64,000 nt of DNA, taken from Luzula sylvatica. Lineage: Eukaryota; Streptophyta; Magnoliopsida; Poales; Juncaceae. The translations under genes were made by a program, and so were the position numbers. The notes beneath the pieces were generated by a model, which searched no databases, was not told where the DNA came from, and saw nothing but the letters and a program-made list of their open reading frames with translations. Of the stretch, positions 11,575-22,222 are shown in pieces (the stretch's first letter is position 1; each line of letters starts with the position of its first letter). The stretch covers positions 39,856,543-39,920,542 of the forward strand of contig OX326961.1 of NCBI GenBank assembly GCA_946800325.1. Reading direction: 5' to 3'.

Positions 11575-12551
11575 TGAAAGAAATACAGTTTCGGATCAAC
11601 CGTAAAAGTGTACACAAGGATAAACGAATGTAGTCGTACATTCATGGCCATAACTTTCAGTGGGAAAATCCAATTAGAATGGTTCAAATTGGGTTAGATA
11701 GATAATGAGATTATCTACAACCTTCATATAGAAATATATTTCATATGAACGAAGTATAAGTGTCGTTTCTGTGAAATACCGAAAGGGTGCAACAGTATGA
11801 CATACAGTTCGTAAAACAGTCATAACTTTTGCATACGAACTCCAATTGGGCTGGACCAAATTGGGTTGAGTATATAATAAGATTATCTACAACTTTCGTG
11901 TTGGTTGAGTTTCTGTCAGAGAAATTTATCAATTTCGTCTGGACAGAATACTGAACAGGTTCATACAGTTTTCTGTGTGAAAGGGTGTATATTGGATATA
12001 CATGCCTTTTGGCTAATCCTTATCCTATTAGGTATAAATAGGATTTTCTCTCTCATCTTCACTAAGGGAATTCAGAAGTAATTCAAAGCAATATTCTGCC
12101 CAAGACACAAGAAAAAGAGCAAATTCAGATTTGATCTTTTGTGAGTGAAAAGGCACGAAGAGAGATTAATAGAGAATCGATCGAGATCAAGCAAGTGCAC
12201 CGATACATCATCTAGGCAGGTGTATCCGTGTCCGGCGTCTTCCGACTCAAGGTGGATACGTGTGGAGGAGCAACACTTGGGGCTCTCCGTTGTGATCGAA
12301 CCGAAGGATCGAAGAACGGGAACGAACGGTGAAGGACGCACGGTGTGGGACGCGCGTAAAGTCACCAACGTGACCGGAGGAATAGGAGGCAGCGATCAAC
12401 CCTTCGTGTTCCATCAATTTGGAACTGGTATGGATCTAACCTTCTATTTGCATCGTACCCTCGAAGTCGTGGCGTGATCTCGGGAATCGGGGAATCGGAC
12501 CGGGCCTACATATCCGCTGCGCGGGCCCGGGGCCGGGGATATTCCCCAACA
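11575..12551 (+). repeat. Copia-1 3' LTR
   Basis: 977 bp, TGAAAGAAATACAG...CCCCAACA. It differs from the 5' LTR by six substitutions and a 6-bp duplication in the GGCCCGGGG tract near the end. The first substitution is about 70 bp into the LTR. TATA box at 12033-12040. The CTACA target duplication follows. Confidence 0.95.
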
Positions 12552-12556
12552 CTACA

Positions 12557-13904
12557 ACCGATCATCTCAAATCTCAACTCTCTACTAGACACGTCAATCA
12601 CTAGGTCACCTACCGCTCTACAGTTCGCAGACGATACACTCATCTTCATGGAAGCCTCTCCACGGAATATGAAAGTTCTTTCGTTAGCACTCAAATTATT
12701 CTCTTCTATATCTGGGCTACAAATTAATTGGGCAAAATCAAGCTTCGTCCCGATAGCGATCCCTAATCAATACCATGAGATGATTAAGGACATATTGGGT
12801 TGCAAGAAAAAATCTTTGCCAATTTTATACCTAGGACTCCCCCTATCAATAAGGAAACCGACGCGCATCACGTTCCAACCCCTCCTTACTAAGATACAAA
12901 GTAGGCTATCAACATGGAAAGGTAAACTACTCTCGCCAGGGGGTCGCCTCACACTGGTCAAGTCGGTTCTAACGGCACTACCACTACACTACATGCAAGC
13001 CATGACTCTACCCAAATGGCTTGTGCAGGAAATTGACAAGACCTCGCGGAGCTTCCTCTGGCGAGGAAAAGAATCATGTTCAGGGGGTCACTGTCTAGTT
13101 AATTGGAACAAGGTTACCTTACCGCAACTCCATGGAGGTCTAGGAATCATCCACCTACCAACCCAAAACAACTCCCTACTCCTAAAATGGCTATGGAAAC
13201 TACAAAATGAACCGGACGGATTATGGGCACAAACCATACGTTCCATTTACCAAAAAGAAACTCCACAAGAGTTAGGCTCAACCTCTAATACCTACTCCTC
13301 ATACTTCATCAAGGATCTCATCAAGCTACTGCCTTTCTACAACATCTCTGTTAAGCGGGACCAGGACACATGGAAATGGAATTGGTCAGCCAATGGAAGC
13401 TTCACATCCGTATCAGCATATCGGATATGGAGAAACCCAGGAATCCTCATAAGATGGAATGCCAAACTATGGAAAATAAAGGTGCCCTCCAAGATCAAGT
13501 TCTTCGCATGGTTGCTTTTTAATCAAAAGTTACTCACTGCGGATAACCTAACCAAAAGAGGTTGGCCAAATCAAACTTCATGTCCAAACTGTACGTTCAA
13601 CATGGAGGAAACCACAAATCACCTATTTCGTGATTGCCAGTTTGCGAAGCAAATATGGCATAAATTATCTAGCACCTTAGGATTCAACGTATCGGTGGAG
13701 GAAGACCTAAAATCTATGTGGCTCTCCAACAAAAATAAATTCCCGCAAAATCTTCGATCATTATGGGACAAAACGTTCATGGCTTGTATCTGGCACATAT
13801 GGAAACGTAGGAACCTAGCCATCTTCACAAGCAAGAGAATGCCAAATGCGACCACCTTCAACAACGCAATGACAGAGGCAAGGAATTGGACTACTTTAGG
13901 TTAA
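12557..13904 (+). pseudogene. LINE reverse transcriptase, C-terminal half and zf-RVT
   Basis: Continuation of the LINE frame from 3803. It starts with the catalytic block FADDTLIF. It then has GLQINWAKSSF, YLGLPLSI, GRLTLVKSVL and SFLWRGKES (the thumb/connection region of plant L1 RT), and a C-terminal zf-RVT region with CPNC...TTNHLFRDCQFAKQIW. It ends ARNWTTLG and a stop at 13904. The frame is open throughout. The apparent start upstream at 12474 lies inside the Copia LTR and is spurious. Confidence 0.92.
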
Positions 13905-14058
13905 ACTTGACCTAAAAATCAAGATAGGGTAGTTAAGAAGTTAGAGATTAGGAAACGGTAGTAACGGCCCTACGGGCTGGAGCTCCATACCTGTAATTAT
14001 TATAACGTTATTAATATAAATCCGAACAACGTAATTACGTTGTTCATTCAAAAAAAAA
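13905..14058 (+). other. LINE 3' UTR and A tail
   Basis: About 150 bp of non-coding sequence ending in nine A residues (14050-14058), immediately followed by copy A host sequence (TAACTTAATTA). Confidence 0.85.
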
Positions 14059-15541
14059 TAACTTAATTATAGTTAATCTCGTTTCTAGTTGATGGTTTCT
14101 TTTCATGCAGGAGTACAAACATTGTTTTGATATTATGCAGGGATAATCTTGAAATGATGTGTTATTATTCTAATAGAAATCAAGATTTAAATCATAGCCC
14201 AATTAGGCCCGCTATCGATCAATTTATTAATAACATGGAGATGTATCTCATTCCGGTTTTTTTTAAGAAGGTTGCCCTCCCTCAATATATTAAAAAAACA
14301 AAATGGGTTGGTTCATTTATAATTTGGAGCCGAGAAGGATCGGATAACAGAGAAAGGTGAAGGGGTGAGACAAAAGTCTCGAAACCATCTAGTCATGACT
14401 ATTCCAATTAGGACATGTTTGGATAACTGTATTAGAAATTACATCAAGTAAATTAATTTTTCGTAAATTGACTACTCGGAAATGCATTTCAAATTCAAAT
14501 ATTTGGATTCACGAAAGTAAAACTACTGGATTTATAGTTTTTATGTTTGGTTTGATGTAATTAAACTATGAAATTTCAAGATTTGTATGTAAATTTGCAA
14601 ATAAATTTAGAGAAAGTTTTATAAGAAGACACAATATGTTTCATATTCATTAAAATAGACTAAAAATTTTGAAAATTTGAGATATGACGCTGAAAGGTCG
14701 AGAGATTACTGAAAATTATAATTGTTTCTACCAATCTTCGTAGATAGGTGAGAAAAAATATTCTCTCTCAAAAAAAAAAAAAATAGAGACCATATATAGT
14801 TATATTTTTATTTAATTTTTTTGTGACATGAGTTGAAGAAATTCTAGAAAATAAATTGAATGTCGTCTTTGTAGTTAGGAAAATGACGTTGTGACAATAC
14901 ATACATTATTGGATACACTTCAAACTTTGCGTACTTAGCTAAAAAAATGTTTTCTTTGAATTTTACTATTATATAATTTATTCAATGAAGTGTTTATGTG
15001 TTTTTTATTTTTTTATTTCCTACTTGCATATACAATTATTATGGGCAGTTACAAACATGATTGACCCAATGGTCGAACGACTCGGCGAATGATTTATCCG
15101 GAATTTGAACTTGAATGATTTAATATGGAAAGACCCCATAATCGGAACCTGTCGGGCTTCCAGAATATGTTGTTCGATGGGTGTCGATACATACAATACA
15201 TCTGACCAAAAAAACTAATACATACATACAATATATTATACTTTCAAGATATGTAAATATATGCGCAAATTATATTACGTACTGGTGTGGAGATTGTTTT
15301 TATAAGACAAAAATACATGTGAATTATTTATATCATATGCATGTGCATGTCACATACTTTATACTTTTACATTATAGTCATGTAAAAGATTATATTTAAC
15401 ACAACGAATTGGGCCATAAAAAAAAAAATTTCTCCTGCCACGTGTCAAGTGAGAGTTGCTTTCATTAAATTTTAATATACAGTATATATTTGAAACAAAA
15501 AATTCTTTCTTGCTAATAGTGGAGAGACCAACTGCTGAAGT
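14059..15541. repeat. Duplicated SDR downstream flank, copy A (right part)
   Basis: Collinear with 24360-26103 in copy B, apart from a 262-bp SINE/MITE-like insert there. It is AT-rich and non-coding; the 60-80-codon reading frames shared with copy B contain no recognised motif. Homology to copy B ends at the sequence CTGAAGT, where copy A meets a LINE fragment and copy B meets an LTR. Confidence 0.8.
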
Positions 15542-16345
15542 CCCCTAAGATTAGTGTCGTTAGGCTCTGGATCAATAGGGCCTTTGAAGAGAAAATTGGG
15601 CGGTTCTTTTCTTTCCAAATTCTCCATAAAATCGCCAGTTATAGAGTACTCCAATGCGGGTTGTGTTCCTTTTGGCCTTTCTTCAAATTGGATAACCACA
15701 GAGTTTTATGTCATTTGCATGATTAACAAGGTCGTCGCCCACAGAGATGAGGGTTTTGTGGCAATGTTGTCTGAGAGATTTCAGGAGTAGAGCCTTATTA
15801 TGGACGTTCAGATGATGAATACCCAGGGCGCCGTGTTTTTTCGATAAAAAGACGTTCTCCCACTCGACCAAATAGTGGTCCGATTTGCAAATTATGTCAC
15901 CCCTCCATAGAAAAGTTCGCAACAGCCCCCTCGATTTGATCGGTTAGCCATTTCGGCAATAACATGGCTTGCATACGTTATATGGGAGTTGCGGCCAGAA
16001 CCGCCTTCGCTAGGACCAGTCTGCCCCCGGTTGAGAGAATTGTGTCTTTTCAAGTGGCTAATCTCGATTGTAAGCGTCTAATTATGGGGAGCAAACATAC
16101 ACGGATAGGCTCTCTATTGAAAGAGGTAATCCGAGGTATTTCTTTAGTAATTCTCGTTTTGGACATTGTAAGATATGCGCGATTATGCCATGCAACTCGG
16201 TTGGCGTAGCAATTGGAATAAAAGAGCTCTTCATTTTGTTGATAATTAAACCGGATATTTTGGCAAAATTGTCGAGGACCAAAGATATAATCCTTAAGTT
16301 TTGAATCTGAATTAATGTGTGTGCGATATGCATTGGCATATTTTT
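15542..16345 (-). pseudogene. Decayed LINE RT fragment
   Basis: On the minus strand three reading-frame pieces give plant L1 RT C-terminal motifs in order: KISGLIINKMKSSF and YLGLPLSI (about 16080-16339), then FLWRGDIICKSDHYLVEW and HGALGIHHLNVHNKALLLK (15683-15922), then residual sequence to about 15542. Frameshifts separate the pieces. No A tail or target duplication is visible, so this is an internal fragment. It is unrelated in age and orientation to the LINE at 2590. Confidence 0.82.
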
Positions 16346-16361
16346 AGTTAGATCTGAAAAT

Positions 16362-16823
16362 GACTGTTTAAGTAAGAAAAGAATCTGCCTTAATTTTTTT
16401 GAAAATGAAAATGAAAATTATATTATATTTATAGTTAAATTACCGGAATTTCTCCAAAAATTCCTAATTTATTTTTGGTTTAAACAATTTACTGTAGTGC
16501 GTGTGCGTCCCTTATTTTTATGGTTACTGGTTAGGAACTGTACAATATATATGATTATTTTTTGTTTTTAAAATACTTGAAATAATTATTAATATAATAT
16601 ATAAATTTGTAATTGATGTTAAAAGGTCAAGTAAGTATATGAAATATAATATAATAATTTTTAGAATTCTGCAAGCGAACGAAAAAAATTCGAACAATAA
16701 GGCAGAAACTCGTTAATAGGAAAATATCTAGAGGGGGTCGATGGTTCTAAACGATCTAGAAAGGATAAATAGATAGATAATTTTAATGGTTTACTCTATA
16801 TACCTAATTAATATCAATATCAA
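16362..16823. repeat. SDR upstream flank, also present at 50548-51221
   Basis: AT-rich sequence starting GACTGTTTAAGTAAG that is repeated nearly unchanged at 50548-51221, where a SINE/MITE-like insert interrupts it. Its position 0.6-1 kb before the SDR start indicates that the downstream copy is the remains of another SDR unit. No gene seen. Confidence 0.8.
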
Positions 16824-17379
16824 ATTGAATTTTAATTCGTTGGTCAGTTGTACGTATGATTCGAATCATGCACCTCTAAAAAGTGAGACTAGATATCATT
16901 CGCTTGAACTATCAAAACGATGGTAAATCAATTAATTTTTGCTAACGTTAAAAAGTGATGACCTAGTTAAGTGGATAGTTACTATCAACTTTAATTATAT
17001 TTTATTCTCTAGTCGACAAAATCGAATATCACAAATACATATTTCTTCGGAGAGAGAGAGATGAATACTTGCTAGGGAGGGATACTTGCTAGGTATCGGA
17101 GGAAAGAGAATCACAAAGTAAAAGTAGGCAAAATCACTATTTCGGTGGTTCATAGTCTAATAGATCAAAAGGGCCCTCATCAGAATAGTCAAAGCCTCTG
17201 TTATAATTTTCATCTGAACTATATTGGATTATATTAGCCATGTATATTAGGAAGGGACTCGAATATACATGGGCCTTCTTGTGGGATATAAAACATATTA
17301 TCATTTTATTACAACCCATTTATTTGTATAGAGGAACTATCGATTGGACCCGGAGTAATTGCAGAACAATTTCGCAGAA
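16824..17379 (+). promoter_or_regulatory. Upstream region of the SDR gene
   Basis: Non-coding and AT-rich. The best TATA candidate is TATAAAAC at 17287-17294, about 90 bp before the ATG. A short reading frame on the opposite strand here has no recognised motif. Confidence 0.4.
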
Positions 17380-18377
17380 ATGGACAGAAGCAGCAGTGAT
17401 AGTGGGAGGAAGACGAGAGCGAGATGGTCACTGGAGGGCATGACTGCTCTCGTTACCGGCGGTACCCGCGGAATCGGGTAATTCCCTCAACGCCCTTTTC
17501 TTCTCTTTCTCCTCCTTGCACAATTGAGCTACAAAAATAATGGATTATTTAATCTCGGCAATTTTCTGATTGAATAGGCATGCGGTGGTGGAAGAACTGG
17601 CGGCTCTAGGAGCAAAGGTGCATACTTGTTCTAGAAAAGAAGGGGAACTAAACGATTGCTTGAAGAAATGGGAGGGCGAAGGGTTTAGCGTCACTGGTTC
17701 TGTTAGTGACTTGTCCGTGTCTGATCAGCGTGAGCAATTGATGAATGAAGTCTCCTCCCTCTTTAACGGGAAGTTCAACATTCTGGTAGACTCATAGTTT
17801 TCTTCTTGCACTTCAACTGTTTGTTCATATGCCCACGAGAGCTAACTTATCAATTTATCCACAGATTAACAACGTGGGCACAAACATAAGGAAGCCCACA
17901 GTGGAATACTCATCAGAGGAATATTCCTTCCTGATGAGCACAAATCTGGAATCCGCATACCATACATGCCAGCTGGCACATCCTCTCCTCAAAGCATCCG
18001 GATCCGGCAGTATTGTCTTCATATCTTCTGTTGCTGGCCAGGTGGCCATTTCTACCGGCACAATTTACGCTGCAACCAAAGCTGCGATAAACCAATTGAC
18101 GAAGAATCTGGCGTGCGAGTGGGCAAAGGATAAGATACGAGCAAATTGCGTGGCTCCTTGGTATATCCGCACTTCTCTCGTCAAACCTTTGTTAGAGAAC
18201 AAGGAATTTGAGGAGAGGATGGTAGCGCGGACCCCGCTTCGCAGAGTGGGAGAGCCAGAGGAGGTGGCCTCGCTCGTGGCGTATTTTTGCTTGCCCGCAG
18301 CTTCTTATGTTACAGGGCAAACGGTATCTGTAGACGGTGGAATGACTGTTAATGCATTCTATCCTTCTAGTGACTAA
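17380..18377 (+). CDS. Tropinone-reductase-like short-chain dehydrogenase (3 exons)
   Basis: A classical SDR predicted to be NADP(H)-dependent and cytosolic; the substrate cannot be told from sequence. Exons at 17380-17477, 17578-17785 and 17865-18377 give 272 residues, the usual family size, and both introns are short with GT/AG ends. The start is the ATG whose product reads into [19 protein letters not shown], the typical N terminus of the family. The nucleotide-binding glycine motif TGGTRGIG is at residues 26-33. HTCSRKE after the second strand suggests NADPH preference. INNVG is at 103-107. The catalytic residues are Asn129, Ser157 (in ISSVAG), Tyr170 and Lys174 (YAATK). The C terminus has DGGMTVNAF. 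No stop or frameshift interrupts it. It is one unit of a tandem array whose other members are stubs or flanks. Many family members do not act on tropinone. Confidence 0.93.
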
Positions 18378-18457
18378 TTCGTTGCGTCTACTTATTGTAA
18401 GTTATTTATCTTCTTCTTGCTTTCTTTTTTTCGTGGACGGATTGATGAGCGTTAATG

Positions 18458-18463
18458 AATAAA
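18458..18463 (+). terminator. Possible SDR polyadenylation signal
   Basis: AATAAA about 80 bp after the stop codon; position fits a plant near-upstream element. Not tested by any other signal. Confidence 0.35.
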
Positions 18464-18562
18464 TGAAGTTATATCCATGGAAATAAGAGATTTAATTTTT
18501 CATAATGAGCTTACAACAAGTCCTTATTACCAATGCATGAGTAGTTCTAAAATAGCAAACAT

Positions 18563-18628
18563 GGGTGATTCTATGGTAGGATCTTAAAAAAATCTATCAT
18601 AAGAAAAAGATCTTACCATAGAATCACC
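18563..18628. mobile_element. MITE-2, tiny foldback in copy C
   Basis: GGGTGATTCTATGGTAGGAT and its near-perfect complement flank a 20-bp centre, 66 bp in all. The insertion point (AAACA/TATTT) is the same as that of MITE-3 in copy A. The ends resemble those of MITE-1, so it may be an extreme internal deletion of that family. Confidence 0.7.
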
Positions 18629-19877
18629 AACATATTTATCTAGAGTGTGTCACTCTACTAATTGGGAGTGTCCGTTACAAACTTCAACAAATAATTTACA
18701 AGCACAAACGCAATCGCAAACTCAAAATACTAATTTACAAGCACAAACACAAACAAGCGGAAAACACCAACACAAATAGAAACGCAAACACAAACTCAAA
18801 AAGCACAATGCCCTAGTACTAAATGACAAGTACTCGCAGCTGGCGTGAGTGCCCTGCCTTGCCATTTTCATCAGGCACTCCTTTCTCTTTCATTAGATTC
18901 TTCTCCTCGGGAGCACTTGGAACGTTTGTTTGTTCTCAATGTTCGAGAGGAGGATTTTTGAGAACCTCTGTCAGATCAAGAAGCATAATGCCCTTGTCCA
19001 CGGGTCCCAACCATTCTCCGCGTGGCATCTCTTATATTTTTTCGTCCTTTCAGCCTGCCAAAAAATTGTATACGCATCATTTACACAATGATAACTACAA
19101 AATAAATAAATTTATGTGTATAAATTATATTAATAGACTGCATTTATATCGTTTATATCACAATGATAATACAGCACGCGAGAGCAAACATTTGTCCGCC
19201 CCATGACTCATGGAGGCTGGAGAAAGGACCTCGTTTGATTATATAAACCAGCTGTTCGATTTCACATAAATAAACAAACAAGCTCATAATTACTCGTAAA
19301 ATGTGACAGCGATATATCATGAATGCGATATAGTAAATAAAGAAACTTTTTGTGTATAGAATTTAGATCATCGCGATTTACGGACCATTCTCTCAACTTC
19401 AGATCATTCAACTCTCGAGAACAACTTTTGCGGCAATGTAAAAATCAATTTTGCAATTAATGATTTTATTTTGTAAAAGCGTGTCATATAACTAATGATT
19501 AATTTCAAAATCGAAAATGCATGTCAAAATCATATAATAAGAAAGTCGAAAACGGCAAAGTTCTACCTGATAGTTCGTAGAAATTTTCCTGGTCCATTCA
19601 TTCTGAAATTGTGCTTTTCATCTTCACTGAAGCATGAAAAGCTTAGAGTGATTTTCATCACCAAATATTAGGTCAATTTTATGGTAAAATGTAACTTTCA
19701 TATGGATGAAGATAGGAAAAGCCTGTTTCACACAAGAAAAAGAGAGATGGATATAGAAAATGAGAACTATTTGACAGATGGAAAACTAAAAGACAGTAAG
19801 ATTCTGATTTGGTTGGCATGGATGTGCATTATGATTTGGATTCTTATATAAGAAATTAGGGTATGCATCTACTAAGA

Positions 19878-20045
19878 GTTCAATGAACATAATAACTCAG
19901 TTAAATGAATTTTGATAGATAGTTCAATGAACATAATAACTCAGTTCAGTGAATTTTGATAGATAGTTCAATGAACATAATAACTTAGTTCAATGAATTT
20001 TGATAGGCTCAAGTATCTAATTTAGTTCAATGAACATAATAACTT
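19878..20045. repeat. 44-45-bp minisatellite, copy C
   Basis: Three and a half tandem units of the type GTTCAATGAACATAATAACT...GAATTTTGATAGATA. Copy number differs in copies A and B. Confidence 0.85.
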
Positions 20046-20212
20046 AGTTACAGCTAATCTCGTCTCTAATTAATGGTTTCTTTTCCTGCACGAGTACATG
20101 CGTTATTTTGATATTATAGAGGGGGTACATTTGAAATGACGTGTAATCCAAATCAAGGTATAAATCATAGCTGAATTAGCCCCCCTATCGATCAATTAGT
20201 AACATTAAGATG

Positions 20213-21150
20213 TGTTAATTGATTGAATCTCAAATTGAAGTGCAATTAAGATTGTTTAACAGTAATTAGTTTAAGAGAGAGAAGAGAGTAAATTGCTTAA
20301 AATATTTTCTTGTTCATTAATTGATTTACAACTGATTACAGATCCTTTAAATAGAGATTAGGATTAACTAACTATTATCCTAAACCAATTATACAATGAC
20401 ACTTGTACAATAATCATTTGCTAATTACAACTCAATAACATGCTGACACTTGTACTACTAAGAAAGTGGATTTATCCACTTAGAGAGATGTGATCATTGT
20501 GTGATATCCACGCGTATAGTTTGATAACTAATTTACTGCTTTAGAGGAGATCCGTTGATTTTATGGATAATACATCACAGCCATTGATTAATAACTCAGC
20601 CCAAATACACATAATAAAGCCCAGTACTCACGAGACAGTTGTAACTGTCTGAAAGACTGGACCATCTCTCTCAACACTCCCCCTCAAGCGAAAGAGGGGA
20701 CCGTGACACTCTGAGCTTGGAACGAAGGTACCGAAAGCGTTGTGCGGATAATCCTTTGGTAAAAATATCAGCTATTTGATCTGCAGAACATAGAAATTTT
20801 ACCACCAGAGATTTAGAGGCAACTCTCTCACGAACAAAGTGATAATCTATCTCTATATGTTTGGTTCTGGCATGGAAGATAGGATTCGAAGCAAGGTAGG
20901 TTGCACCTATGTTGTCGCAATAGAGGGTTGGAGATGAAGAACAGGGAATATATAGCTCATGAAGAACGTATTGTAACCACATGGATTCAGAAGTAGCAAG
21001 AGCTAACGCCTTGTATTCTGCTTCTATACTCGAGCGAGCAACAGTAGGTTGTTTCTTAGCAGACCATGAGATCAGATTTTGACCCAAGAAAACCCCGTAC
21101 CCGGTAGTAGACCGGCGATCATCTGGACAGCCAGCCCAGTCAGCATCGGA
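20213..21150 (-). mobile_element. Truncated Copia element (LTR plus RNase H)
   Basis: An LTR of 464 bp (20213-20676, TGTT...AACA) followed by a polypurine tract (complement of CTCCCCCTCAAGC, 20677-20690) and the 3' end of pol. The remainder of the element is missing from about 21150. It belongs to a different Copia group from the other elements here. It is inserted in copy C of the SDR flank. Confidence 0.88.
20671..21148 (-). pseudogene. Copia RNase H C-terminal fragment
   Basis: The minus-strand frame begins around [18 protein letters not shown] and contains [43 protein letters not shown] and [10 protein letters not shown], the RNase H signature of Ty1/copia pol. It ends inside the LTR edge. 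Reverse transcriptase and everything upstream are missing. Confidence 0.92.
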
Positions 21151-21943
<793 letters not shown>

Positions 21944-22027
21944 GATTCGTTCTATATGTTAATTGTAAGTTATTTATCTTCTACTTGCTTTCTTTTTCAG
22001 GGACAGATTTATGAGTGTAAGGAAAAA

Positions 22028-22222
22028 CGGCGACTCTATGGTAGGATCTTTTTTTCAATTCTTATACAAATTAACAATGATATTTTGATATTTTTCAATT
22101 CTCTAGTTTAAATAATAATTAATGTAATGTTTGAAAAAGAAACTAATTTAATTGACACGTTTTCAAAATAATTACTAATTCTCAAAATATTTTTTTGAAA
22201 AAGTTCTACCATAAAATCACTC
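22028..22222. mobile_element. MITE-1 in copy B
   Basis: Same insert and position as 57-247, flanked by AAGGAAAAA (22019-22027 and 22223-22231). Ends CGGCGACTCTATGGTAGGAT and its degenerate complement. Confidence 0.75.

Larger units (their letters stand above)
3804..12551 (+). mobile_element. Copia-1: nearly complete Ty1/copia element in the LINE
   Basis: An LTR retrotransposon of about 8.7 kb flanked by the 5-bp direct repeat CTACA (3799-3803 and 12552-12556). It has 971- and 977-bp LTRs, an initiator-Met PBS, a 1.5-kb leader with a palindrome array, one long gag-pol frame and about 1 kb of conserved 3' non-coding sequence. By eye the LTRs differ at six substitutions plus one 6-bp duplication, so insertion is recent. 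The last ~150 bp before the 3' LTR, including the expected polypurine tract, is replaced by a copy of the LINE flank (11309-11574). Domain order protease-integrase-RT-RNase H places it in Copia. I do not assign a lineage. Confidence 0.95.
2590..14058 (+). mobile_element. L1-type LINE, 5'-truncated, split by Copia-1
   Basis: A plant L1 retrotransposon. The left junction lies in the linker between the missing endonuclease and the reverse transcriptase. The element continues through RT and the zf-RVT region, has a 3' UTR of about 150 bp, and ends in a short A tract at 14050-14058. Copies B and C supply the empty site. They show that about 30 bp of target (beginning AAGTATCTAACTTAG) is missing in copy A, so insertion was accompanied by a small deletion and no clear target duplication. 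Copia-1 sits inside the RT domain. Confidence 0.85.
18378..20212. repeat. SDR downstream flank, copy C
   Basis: Related to copies A and B but more diverged and missing some of their middle segments. It lacks MITE-1, so it preserves the empty site. It contains a CAAACG-rich stretch (18690-18800), a 66-bp foldback MITE and a three-unit minisatellite. It ends where a Copia LTR starts at 20213. Confidence 0.75.

Noticed and set aside
17240..17443. 67-codon ORF overlapping the SDR start
   Set aside because: Out of frame with the SDR coding exon and without recognised motif; the SDR frame carries the conserved N terminus.
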